Part shown: piece by piece, positions 33,801-41,993 of the stretch
Layout: the number at the start of each line of letters is the position of its first letter
How positions within the stretch are numbered: the first letter of the stretch is position 1
DNA from: Chaunax sp. Z400
Taxonomy: Eukaryota > Chordata > Actinopteri > Lophiiformes > Chaunacidae
Assembly (NCBI GenBank): GCA_037577475.1
Contig: CM075201.1
Location: 11,513,501 to 11,577,500, forward strand
DNA: 64,000 bases
Direction: 5' to 3'
Notes under the pieces: model-generated
What the model saw: the letters and a program-made list of their open reading frames with translations, nothing else
Database searches by the model: none
What the model was told of the DNA's origin: nothing
Translations under genes and position numbers: made by a program

Positions 33801-34900
33801 GTCAATCATGTCCCGGCCTCCAACTAAATACAGTTCATAAACCTCCCTCATCCCTGTGTACCTTCTTCAGTGCAGAACTTAAGGAGGAACTCCATAGCCG
33901 ACAGAGCACCAGGTTTAAAGTCAGTAGACTCCTCTTCACTCTCTGTCTCCTCCTGGCTGTTACACATATCTTCCTCTGTCTCCAGATCTTCTTCTTCCGA
34001 GCTTGTCAAATCCTCGCTCTACAAATAAAAACATGTATGAATATTAGACAAATGATCTGAGTGTTGCTTACACTCAAACACAGGCACACAGGCAGAAGAT
34101 ACAAAATACAAACTGTGATTAAAAAATACACTCACTTCTGGAGATTGTTGTGGCTTCATAATATCCTTTGTCTTTTCCATTAGTAGGGTCTTGTATCTCT
34201 TTAAAGATTACTGCGGAGAAACAGGATGAGGCACTGTTACAAGAAATGGAGATATACTGTTTAAAACAAAGAGGAAGATAATTACAGAAACTTTCCCATC
34301 TCATCATCTCAGTTCTCAGTGCTAAACATCTGGGACAAACTCAATGTTTTACATTGGCCCAGCTAATAAGACGAATGAATCTAGCTAGAGAGTTAGCCTG
34401 TGACTCGGCAAAGTCACACAAAAGGTCTACTGCAAAAAATATCAACGTGAAATAAAGTTAAGGACGGAAATGTGTGGGACAGCTAGGAAGGAGACAAGCT
34501 ACATCATGTGAGATGCTAACGGTGCTAATTTGCTGAGTCACCAGAGGCCTGGGACAGCTAGGAAGGAGAGAGCTACAACAGATGTGAGATGCTAACGGTG
34601 CTAATTAGCTGAGCCACCAGAGGCTAAGATAATATAATCAATGGAGTGCCATCTGTTATTTCTATAAATAATACTGCCCGTTTTTGTGAATTGTTCGGAT
34701 AATTCCATCAATTTCCATCTGTAACTACTGTGTTAATACGTAAAATTGACTTACCTTGTATCTGTGTTCACGACACAATTGTGTGTCTGCATTGGAAACT
34801 TTGTTTTATGGAGTGCAAAATGATGTCATTCCTTTGATCCTTTGATCCTTCTTGCAACCTGTCATGTAGTGAACGATAATGCCCACCTGTTGCTAGGATA
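27880..34900 (-). CDS. Chimeric WW-WW-KH gene: CEP164-like modules joined to a shortened vigilin (unit A)
   Basis: Minus-strand gene. A non-coding first exon ends at 34755 (donor GTAAGT) and the start ATG is at 34180. Coding exons 34180-34136, 34018-33862, 33432-33321, 32893-32698, 32578-32431, 32001-31890, 31462-31267, 30674-30468, 30364-30149, 30038-29832, 29727-29629, 29371-29234, 28966-28787 and 28576-28460 keep one frame across every junction (710 codons). The next exon (28344-28216) meets TAG after 8 codons; a last exon 28128-28042 would follow. Exons 2-7 encode two tandem modules like the CEP164 N-terminus (AREIGID, DW.EC.D.SGD, LVIQER), each after an acidic linker. The rest follows vigilin (HDLBP), an RNA-binding 14-KH protein: KH1, KH2, KH3, the tail of KH7, KH13, KH14 and the C-terminal EEFPSLG tail. 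KH4-6 and 8-12 are missing. Function is unknown; RNA binding is a fair inference from KH1, KH13 and KH14. Whether a single transcript spans both halves is inferred from splice phase only. Confidence 0.75.
27897..27902 (-). terminator. Polyadenylation signal AATAAA of the vigilin-like gene
   Basis: TTTATT on the plus strand gives AATAAA on the minus strand about 140 bases after the last stop codon. Unit B: 60965-60970. Confidence 0.55.
28042..28128 (-). CDS. hdlbp-like: Vigilin last coding exon (untranslated if the TAG is used), unit A
   Basis: 28 codons plus TGA: APDMSCTEEFPSLGAS to LGPKH, the conserved vigilin C-terminus (APDM..-EEFPS-G, GPK). It confirms that the gene's natural 3' end is present. 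Confidence 0.8.
   Translation of the reverse strand, partial: APDMSCTEEFPSLGASAATNTSPLGPKH
28216..28344 (-). CDS. hdlbp-like: Vigilin C-terminal tail exon with in-frame TAG, unit A
   Basis: 129 nt, 43 codons with good splice sites. MEDVEMKK is followed by TAG at 28320-28318, after which LKPFM and a polar tail would continue. The stop is in both copies. If used, it removes only the unstructured tail after KH14. Confidence 0.7.
28460..28576 (-). CDS. hdlbp-like: Vigilin KH14 second-half exon, unit A
   Basis: 117 nt, 39 codons. It contains VDIRFPRRGAADPDLVTVTG and NEAIDHLLNLEDKY. Donor GTAAGT. Confidence 0.9.
28787..28966 (-). CDS. hdlbp-like: Vigilin KH13 end and KH14 start, unit A
   Basis: 180 nt, 60 codons. 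It contains DQIVVTGDETKAAAARDAIQ and LDSRVHARIIGARGIGIFSI. The GARG loop of KH14 is intact. Confidence 0.92.
29234..29371 (-). CDS. hdlbp-like: Vigilin KH13 first-half exon, unit A
   Basis: 138 nt, 46 codons. It contains LTITVDPKYHPRIIGRKGET and VNIRFPERMAENQ. The GRKG loop is intact. It follows directly after the KH7-tail exon, so KH8-KH12 are gone. Confidence 0.9.
29629..29727 (-). CDS. hdlbp-like: Partial KH exon resembling the tail of vigilin KH7, unit A
   Basis: 99 nt, 33 codons: IQECLPAAKNVIMGYKANCE, VAQNRITANQKEL. The second part matches the KH7 end (ITG.RANCEAA..RI..IQK.L). The first part is diverged, and the helix-loop-helix half of the domain is on no visible exon. Confidence 0.75.
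29832..30038 (-). CDS. hdlbp-like: Vigilin KH3 exon, unit A
   Basis: 207 nt, 69 codons. It contains KKNTTTIAVEVQKSQHKFVI and VSVEVPPFDSGSETVILRGE. The GxxG loop has become GSKR, so this KH has probably lost nucleic-acid binding. Confidence 0.93.
30149..30364 (-). CDS. hdlbp-like: Vigilin KH2 exon, unit A
   Basis: 216 nt, 72 codons, phase 0. It contains VYHPFITGAHNKVVEELMQE and CIHVPPPPVNKTEIVVSGT. Vigilin KH2 naturally has a degenerate loop, as here (GAHN). Unit B has Gly for the first Glu (VVGELM), as in vigilin. Confidence 0.93.
30468..30674 (-). CDS. hdlbp-like: Vigilin KH1 exon, unit A
   Basis: 207 nt, 69 codons, phase 0. It starts DSETLEIPKERHRFIIGKNG and ends HEILLISAEQ. The GxxG loop (GKNG) is intact. 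Acceptor TTTTCAG, donor GTAACG. Confidence 0.93.
30698..31102 (+). mobile_element. Non-LTR retrotransposon 3' end fragment, unit A
   Basis: The plus-strand frame reads ...DKHNYITRHATAGHFTPP, then RAMYVWNSLPSYITSENSKE and FKLQLKKHIF. This is the usual extreme C-terminus of reverse transcriptases in Jockey/L2/Rex-type LINEs (N.TR, WN.LP, F...LK..L). Upstream ORF parts are absent: a 5'-truncated insertion. It lies in the intron between the second WW exon and KH1, opposite to the gene. Confidence 0.7.
31267..31462 (-). CDS. WW-domain exon, module 2
   Basis: 196 nt, a near-identical copy of 32893-32698 (one Lys to Glu change near the C-tail). It ends phase 0, which fits the KH1 exon that follows after an intron carrying a LINE tail. 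Confidence 0.8.
31890..32001 (-). CDS. CEP164-like exon, module 2
   Basis: 112 nt. It reads VIHIYARQLGIDLDTEPHFI, WLVRECFCAPLPPDWEE. It differs from module 1 at about ten residues although the neighbouring introns are nearly identical. Confidence 0.8.
32431..32578 (-). CDS. Acidic linker exon 2
   Basis: 148 nt duplicate of 34018-33862 with small in-frame changes. It ends MEFLLEYIPLE, where EYIP is the CEP164 pattern, and leaves phase 1. Confidence 0.7.
32698..32893 (-). CDS. WW-domain exon, module 1
   Basis: 196 nt. It reads EDSSGDTFYKNISTGDITLD, RPTEKLYRQLVIQERALHK and a polar tail to LKSPE. It corresponds to the CEP164 WW core and the following LVIQER. The second WW tryptophan is replaced (TLDRP where CEP164 has a Trp), so ligand binding may be changed. 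Confidence 0.8.
33321..33432 (-). CDS. CEP164-like exon, module 1
   Basis: 112 nt, acceptor ATCAG, donor GTAAGT. It reads EIHFGAREIGIDPDTELHLI, WLVREFFCAPLPPDWEE and half a Cys codon. It matches the CEP164 segment with AREIGIDP, WLAREG and APLP before its WW domain. It is closer to CEP164 than its duplicate at 32001. Confidence 0.8.
33862..34018 (-). CDS. Acidic linker exon 1
   Basis: 157 nt. It starts SEDLTSSEEEDLETEED, is rich in Glu/Ser, ends MEFLLKFCTEE and leaves phase 1. Acceptor TTTGTAG, donor GTACAC. It has 9 nt more than its duplicate at 32578. Confidence 0.7.
34012..34150. repeat. 1.43-kb cassette, partial third copy
   Basis: Identity runs from CCTCGCTCTACAAATAAAAA into the 3' end of the start exon (CTCCAGA...), then stops. 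The gene's first coding exon therefore shares its donor region with the WW exons. Confidence 0.85.
34136..34180 (-). CDS. Start exon of the chimeric gene (MEKTKDIMKPQQSPE)
   Basis: 15 codons. The exon begins at 34210 after CCGCAG; a stop precedes the ATG in frame. It ends SPE|GTGAGT exactly like the WW exons (KSPE|GTGAGT), because it lies in a partial third copy of the 1.43-kb cassette. Confidence 0.65.
34476..34625. repeat. 75-bp direct tandem duplication in the first intron
   Basis: GGGACAGCTAGGAAGGAGA begins each copy (34476 and 34551), and each ends CACCAGAGGC. A few substitutions separate them. Confidence 0.85.
34755..34900 (-). other. 5' non-coding exon of the chimeric gene
   Basis: The donor CAAG|GTAAGT at 34755/34754 is perfect consensus. 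The exon has no ATG in frame with the coding part. The 5' limit is approximate and set by the YY1-like motif and the local rise in GC at 34900-34940. Confidence 0.55.
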
Positions 34901-34904
34901 CGAC

Positions 34905-34935
34905 ACAGCGCCCGCCATATTGGACCGGGCAAGAC
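34905..34935 (-). promoter_or_regulatory. Putative promoter with YY1-like motif
   Basis: CGCCATATTG at 34913-34922 reads CAATATGGCG on the minus strand, matching the YY1 core (AANATGGCG) that often lies just at the start of TATA-less vertebrate genes. It sits in a small GC-rich patch immediately upstream of the non-coding exon. No TATA box is evident. Confidence 0.45.
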
Positions 34936-35110
34936 TGGAGGCCAGTCTGGTATGGAGCTAGATCAAAGCCAAGATATTTGACTTTCAGTTTCAAATTTTA
35001 TTTTTTCAATTAATGTAGTCAATTAATGTAGAAAGACAGGCCTTTCTTTATCGATTCCCTTAGGGGGAGTTCAGGCACTGCTAATGGATGACGGTCAGAA
35101 CTTGTCTAGA

Positions 35111-35233
35111 TTCACGGCCATCTGTCTCCGACATATGGTTCTAGGTCCACACGTCATTCCTAGGATACAGCAATCAGGCATCACCTTCATGCATGACAAT
35201 GTCCTCTGTGGGACGTTCAGGATCACCGGGTGA
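35111..35233 (+). mobile_element. Tc1-like transposase relic next to the duplication junction
   Basis: An open stretch reads FTAICLRHMVLGPHVIPRIQ, QSGITFMHDNVLCGTFRITG, then stop. It fits the Tc1/mariner catalytic segment around the second Asp (typically PH-V-P-.., TF.QDNA.PH). The catalytic DN is kept but the following conserved residues are changed and the rest of the gene is absent. It ends about 90 bases before the start of unit B. Confidence 0.65.
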
Positions 35234-35824
35234 GAGAGAGAGATCCTGCTCCAGCAACACATGAACAACTTGTCACAGCTCTACAGGAAGAATGACGTCA
35301 TTCTACAAGTCCAGAATAACATCTGATCCATTCAGGAGGTGTAAAGTAGTGATAAATGCTGGAGGTAGACATGCACGGTAGTGACTATTTTTCTCTGTCT
35401 CACTATCCACACTTTCTGACTTGTAAACACTAAGACAAAAACCACTAGTCTGCACAAAAATGATTTTTCTGTATGGATAAAGGGTGAATAAAGATGTGAA
35501 CCATAATTTCTCTATGATATTTAATATGAACAGGATGGAATGACCCCCCCCCAAAAAGAAGCGTTTCTACTGTTGGTCAGTATATGATAATGAGTTATTG
35601 AGCTGCGAAGTTCGAATCCGTGAATATCTTTCCAACTCCTCCTTTCCAGTCTCCTCGCTCCCGGCGGCAGGCTAAGCGCAGCTGTTTGCAGTATCACTAG
35701 ATTTACATAAAAGTTCATGCTATGGTCTAAACGTCACATACAACACACAATCAGTGGATGTTCTCTGGCACCTTTAATTTTCACTGTTGTTTCTGATGCA
35801 GTCAGACAGAAAAGCATTAACTAT

Positions 35825-38507
35825 GTACAAAAGAATTAGCTCTTTATTGGTGGATTTAATTTCAACAAAATTACAAGAGATGATTTTCCTACTTGAGTGT
35901 TATCAGAGGTGTGGACAGTTTTCAGATTGCTGCTTCTAATCCCAGAACAACAGAGCTGAACAGGGCTTAAAATGAAATTAAATGAAATCATCAGCAGCTT
36001 ATATTTATTTCCTTTAAAGCCATCTAAAAGAATGGACAGCATAGGAGTGACATGAGAACAATGTGTTTCTGTGGGTGAAAAAAAAAATCGATCTGGTCTA
36101 GAAAACAAAACAAAATCAACAAAAAGACATTATTAAACACCAAACGACATGAGGGAAGCCGACGTGGAGGAAAGACTAACAGCTGATAGAACTCAGCTCT
36201 GAGTCGCCATCGTGGGAACTAAACTCTGCTTGGGGGGGGGTCACCGTGGAGACGGACAACTGGCAAGATAAATCAAGTGTCTGGTATCGTCCAGTCTGTT
36301 CACCAGTGTTGACCTTCCTCTGTAGACACAGAGAGGAGTAAGGCTCATCTCGGTGATGATGTCACACATCAAGGGTCAAAGGTGCGTTTTTATTCCAGCT
36401 CCACCAGCAGGTCTCCCTCTCCCACCGTCTCCCAGTGGACTGATCCACTGATGGTGAGTGGCAGCAGTGGGGAGGCCAAGTTCCACTGTCCACTGACTTC
36501 TACCTTTCCTCCATCCACCTCCACCTGCAGACAAACACAGTTCTGAAGTGTCTCAGACTCATTAAGAGACAATTCAGACTGTTGTCACTGACTGCAGACA
36601 GGTGATTAAAACATGAACATGTTAAATGGTAAAGAGTACACATATGCAGCAGGACCCTCTTTCTTACCTTTCCTTTAAAAAAAAGCTAAGCTAACATTCT
36701 GAAAGATAAAATGGAAATAATCCAGCAGGGAATGATGGAACTACAGTATAGTCTGTATAGACTCAGAATAGGATGTCTATGTCTCAATGTTTTTTATTTC
36801 TCTACATTGTATACTAAAGACACAAACACTATGAAATCACACGAGGAATTTCTGGCCTTCATAATGCCTTTTGAGAACATCAGCTGTTTGAGCTGTTTTT
36901 GATATATAGCAAACATGCTGCGTTCATGACACATCGGAAATTGGGAAAATACAAGCTCTGACTCAGACAAACTGATTTTAATGCATCGCTGAGTTGGATT
37001 TATTTTGCTCTGAAAGGTGACAGTAATAATACAAACATTATTTAAAAGATTTTAACCAGTATTTTACTACTTTATGAGATGTACTTGTATTTTAATATTA
37101 TGGTGACGCTGCAAGAGTTTTTGCAAACTTGTCTGTAATAATTGATATTATCCCACTAGTCTAATCAAATGATATTGATATGAACATGATCATCAGGGCA
37201 TCCATATGGTTTACTGTGTAGTTAAAGCACATTTTTCAGAGGTCGGAAATTCCAGAATTGGGGTTACCAAGTTTTACTGTTATTTTTAATGCAGCAATCA
37301 CCCTTATCAGCTACTGTAGTAGAATGTAGTACTGCTACTAGTAACTGCATGTGTGCTCTTTAATTGTTTAGATGCCTTCAATCTCAATCTAAAATGTAGG
37401 GAATAATAAATGTGAAGGTGCATTTTTTAAAATTTTTGCAGCTTTAAGGATTCTTTCCCAAAACTTTCCATACTAGTAACATCACATGGAGACTGATATG
37501 TTTGATATGCTCATAGATGCACATTAAATTTCCCACTGTGGGACTAATAAAGGGATATCTTAAATACTCACAGTATAAACATTTCCTGATTTGGTCACCG
37601 CCATAGAATGAGACCCCTCCCCCAGCTTGGCACACAGCTGCCATTGGCTGCACTTCACAGGTGTTGAAGAGACCCTGAAACACAGAACAGCACATTTTAT
37701 ACACGGTACCACCTTCTTTCCCCCAGGCCCCTACAACATGAAGCTTGCTTTGGTCCTCACCTCAGGTTGCCCAGGACCTTCTGTGAACGGAGCTGAGCGG
37801 TGATGTAGAGCCCTGCCGCCGAGGCCAACAGCTCCCTGCGCTTGTTCACGTCCAGCTGGTGACCCTTGAAGCCGTCGGGGTACACCTCCCGGAGGAAGTT
37901 GGTGCTGATGTCGCCGGAGATAAAGCGAGGATGGGTGATGATTTCCCGCAGGAGGGGAATGTTGTGGGTCACACCTGTATAGAAATCACAGATAGACATT
38001 TAACAACAGAAAGAAAAACGAGCTCCTGTCTATTAGTTCAAATGTGTTGGTGGACCTCTGATGACGTAGTTGTCCAGAGCATCCTCCATCCTAGCCAGGG
38101 CTTCAGCTCGTGTAGCTCCATAGGTAACCAACTACAAATAAATACCAGAGGACGTTACTGCAGATCCACACACAGGGTTAAATAAACAGCCAATGGGCTC
38201 TTTTTTTTTTTTTAGTTTGAGGATGTTTCACCTCTCATCCTCATCCAGGAGGCTTCCTCAGTTCTGACTAGTCCAGTTGCCTTCTGTTTAGCATTAGCAT
38301 TAGCATGACAAGCTAAAAATAAGGCAAGCCTGTATCTAACATACATCACTGACCTTTGAGATCATTGGATCATAGTAGATGCTGATGTCACTTCCCTCCT
38401 GGATGCCGCTGTCTACGCAGACCTGACAAGAGTGAGAAGCAGACAAGGAAATGGTCAATCAGAAAGTAACGTCAGACAAAGGTTACAGAACTACAGTATC
38501 AGACTGA

Positions 38508-38547
<40 letters not shown>

Positions 38548-39559
38548 ACATTGCTGAGGTTGAGCGGCTCTTGGTATTGAGAGAGTCGTCCAATGGAGGG
38601 AAGACCAAAAGACTTGTATGGATCCTAACAGAAGAAAACGACAGAGACCGATTTGACTCAAAACTGCACCATAAGCAAAGGTTAGCATGTTTAAATCACA
38701 ATACTTTTATTATAAATAATTGTCACAGATGGCAATGTATGATATTCATCTTCCTGCAGGGACTGACTCTTTACTCCGATACTGGTACGGGTGACGATTC
38801 TGGATCACTTTTTCACTTTCTTCAACACTAGAAGGTCTTTTCTTTTTTTAACATTTGCCAATAATATGAAAAATAATTAAACAGCAAATTAAAAATACCC
38901 AAGCATGGACAACTCATGATGTTCCTCCACTATGTGCAACTGGATCTGCATCCACATCTGGCAGATTAAATCTATATTAGAGGGGATCAGTATGGTTTTG
39001 GCCACAGTGACCCAACAGACAGGGGTAGAGACATGACACCAATATGTAGCTGAGATAATGTAGATTCAGAGTCATCCAGACGGATTTATGTATCTGTGAA
39101 GGTAAGAAGAGATTTTAATAGATCCAGATTCATCATTAGGGAAAAGGTTTGGTTGCTGGGAAGAGGTTTCCAGAGTCAACGAATTAGGTGGCGTAATTTA
39201 ATTTGGCCTGGGACGTCTGATCTGTCCATTTCCAGGTGCTCCTGTTTTTTATTTGTGACTTCCTGTTTGGTTGTGATGAGAGAAAATGTAAACCATGTGA
39301 CTCAGTGAAGCTCTTTACACTGTAATGGAACAAATGTTTGTTTCAATATGAGCAAATCATGATGAGATTGATGATGATGATGAGATTCTGTTACAGATAC
39401 ACTCCTCACACACACCTCAGCATAGACACGACTCTCAATGGCCCAGCCGTTTATCGGGATGTCTTCTTGTTTGTGCTGCAGGTGGTAACTCTTGGCAACC
39501 CGGATCATCTGCTCCACCAGGTCCAGACCAGTGATACACTCTGTGATGGGATGTTCCAC
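35825..39559 (-). pseudogene. pcca: PCCA 3' half without biotinyl domain (unit B)
   Basis: Second copy of the gene at 2640-6431, with exons 39559-39416, 38624-38550, 38422-38354, 38131-38056, 37974-37761, 37674-37572 and 36524-36390. All splice sites and the in-frame loss of the biotin site are the same, so the fusion predates the tandem duplication. Differences from unit A: an Arg codon is Cys at about 38418-38420 (VRVDSG to VCVDSG), Asn is Ser in the last exon, and the CA repeat is much shorter (38511-38545). The Arg is conserved in PCCA, so the change suggests relaxed constraint. Confidence 0.9.
38511..38545. repeat. (CA)n microsatellite, short allele (unit B)
   Basis: About 17 CA repeats against about 43 in unit A. 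Confidence 0.97.
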
Positions 39560-40855
39560 CTGGGGTCAAAGGTTAAACAGAGAAGATCCACACATCTCAC
39601 AGTCTTCATCAGGTGGAGTTCAGGTGTCACAGAGAGGGTTAAAAATGGCTGAGTCAGCTCTATACATAATACAAAGCCCTCTGCAGGCTTCAGATAACAG
39701 ACTTCCCTCTTCTTCCTTCTTGGCCTCCCTCCCACATACATCATTTTTTCACCTCACTATGATGTGAATATAGCATCTTTGACAGAAGAAATCCATTATG
39801 GTAATTCTAATGAGTCCATAATGGAACACTTGTGTACTAAATGACACCCCAGGAACTACTTAGCCATCACTCTACATACAATAGTCCACATTTTAGGTGC
39901 TCAAGCGTAAAGTTGGCAAACAGGGGTCATATCACAGAAACTTGTTATGTTAAATTACATTTTAAAATATTTTTTTCTTACTGAATAGCTCCAGATTTGT
40001 TTCATTATTTGTTTTTCCCCAAATGTCTTTTATAATGTAATCATGAGGTCTGTCTCACAATATTGTTCACCAGAGAGATGGGCTGAGATTTCAGAGTAAA
40101 GGAGTCTCTTTAATACAGAAAGAGTCCAGAATATTGAGAAAACTAACCCTTTAGTGACTGCAGTAATTTAGGTCTCATGACACATTCAATAAATAAATGT
40201 AAGTTGATGCACTGTGCAGTTTACACTTATGAAAAGCAAGAGGCATAATCCAGCTCTAAATGGAGGGTGGGGGTGATAAGCTACTACAAGCTGAGAGAAA
40301 TAGGACACAAGTGGATTTTTACTCCACTTCCTATTTTATGCTGTGTACAATGTCCATTATTGGAAGGCTCAATTTATGTAAAATATTAACGTTAGGGTCC
40401 TTCTGAATGGACATACTGACAAACCAAACTCAAAAAGCAGGCATTTTATGGGGAGGCCATACAGTATTTTCACAATAAAATGAGGTAGTTATACAATAAT
40501 AAGACTCTTTTCTAATTGGCTCTCTGTCTTTATTTCTTTAAATAAGTATAGAAAATCAGAAACTGTGTTTTTATATTTACGTGTAAAAAGCAACATATTT
40601 TTTGGTATATTGCTGCTATTTATTTGAATTTGGCCCCAGCACTTTTACGGCACTTCCTTTCATTCAAAGGGGAAAATGGTCGTGATGTATGCCTGTTCAG
40701 CATAGTTTCAGTCCGCTGAGCAGGATACCGAGCATCTATTAAATGCAATACAATCTACCCCCTCTGTCTCCACCAGGATCTGTGCCCATGCATATACAGT
40801 TCTTATTGATGATGACTGACAATGATAAAATACAGACCACTGCTGTCACACTCAC

Positions 40856-40958
40856 CGTTATCATCCAGCGAGAAATCATCCTGGGCGTAGCGGAATTTCT
40901 CTGGTCCACATGCAATGAATACATCGTCTTCACCAAAGAAATCTTGAAGGCAGGTAAC
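40856..40958 (-). pseudogene. Orphan doublecortin-domain exon (unit B)
   Basis: Identical in reading and splice sites to 7728-7830 (FFGEDDVFIACGPEKFRYA...). It again stands alone, with no other DCX exon in the neighbourhood. Confidence 0.85.
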
Positions 40959-41993
40959 CTGTGAAGCCAGAAGGCAGAAAACATGAGACCTATAATAATA
41001 ATAATAATAATCTGGCATCATTGCATCGGCACATATGTTTACCATATTCCATTATAGTTTTGTGCTTCAGCATGTTAACATTTCCCAGTTGTTGACATAG
41101 TACAGCTGAGGCCAATTATATTTTATATGTATTAAATCATGAAAAACGTATTGGACAATTTAAACTTTGACCTGTTGGCACTACTGTATGTCAGAGTTAA
41201 GGAACCACAAAATTTAATATGATTCGTCCTGATAGGAGGATGAATGTGTGAACGTAACATGATGGCAAACCATCCAAACGTTTATATATTTTACCATATA
41301 AAACACAAATGTGAAGTTGCTGGAAGCGCTAAAGGGAAAGTCAGGGATCACATTGCACTGAAGTTCTTCCTCTGTGAACCATGAATGTCTGCACAAAAGT
41401 TCATGGCAACGTGTCCCATAAATGTTGGACTTATTTCTATGTGGAACCAAAGAGGTTGAGTGATTGAGATCAACACTACCATTCCTGGAGGCATGCTCTG
41501 GCATGGTTACAATGTCAGCTTTACTGCACTTATTGAAAGAGTTGAGGAATCCAAGACTGTGCAATTACCAAAAGAGGATTATCTGCTCATGTGTCCAATT
41601 GTTAATAATTAATAAAGTGCATTTGACATGCTGATTCAGGACTTATTAAAAATGTCGTCCATACAGGCAATAGTTTTCCTAATAGCTGTGCAGAGGAAGC
41701 GTGATGTGCTGACAGATGTGATGAATTAAAATGTCAAATGCTGATTTGTTTCAACAAAAGGATGAACTCTGAACACACAGCCTTGTGTGGATGAATTCAC
41801 TCAGTAAAAGTCTTCCTTGTGTGCCAGCCGAGGGATTTAGTTGGCTTCAGGTGTTTGTAGGCTTCCTTTCGGTCTTGCTTGTTATGCTAACATGCCTTGA
41901 GCCCCAGTGAGTGCATGGAACAAAAACACACACAAAGGCACATAAAACCCAAACAGAGAGTATAATGTTACACCTTTCCTGTAACGTTTAAAT

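Larger units (their letters stand above)
32572..34011. repeat. 1.43-kb tandem cassette, copy 2 (WW module 1)
   Basis: Length 1440 against 1431 for the first copy. Introns are nearly identical, while the CEP164-like and acidic exons differ more. Both cassettes add a multiple of three coding bases (456 and 465). Confidence 0.93.
2141..35324. repeat. Tandem segmental duplication, unit A (about 33.18 kb)
   Basis: Every landmark in this stretch recurs downstream at a nearly constant shift: 33184-33185 at the left end, 33183 at 3.2-5.3 kb, 33128 after the CA repeat, 33125 from 11.2 kb, 33110 after 23.3 kb, 33068 after the 21-bp minisatellite and 33057 after 29.1 kb. The steps come from small indels. 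The unit contains PCCA 3' exons, a DCX exon, a TMEM47-like exon, a SAMD3-like pseudogene and a CEP164-like/vigilin-like gene. Confidence 0.96.
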
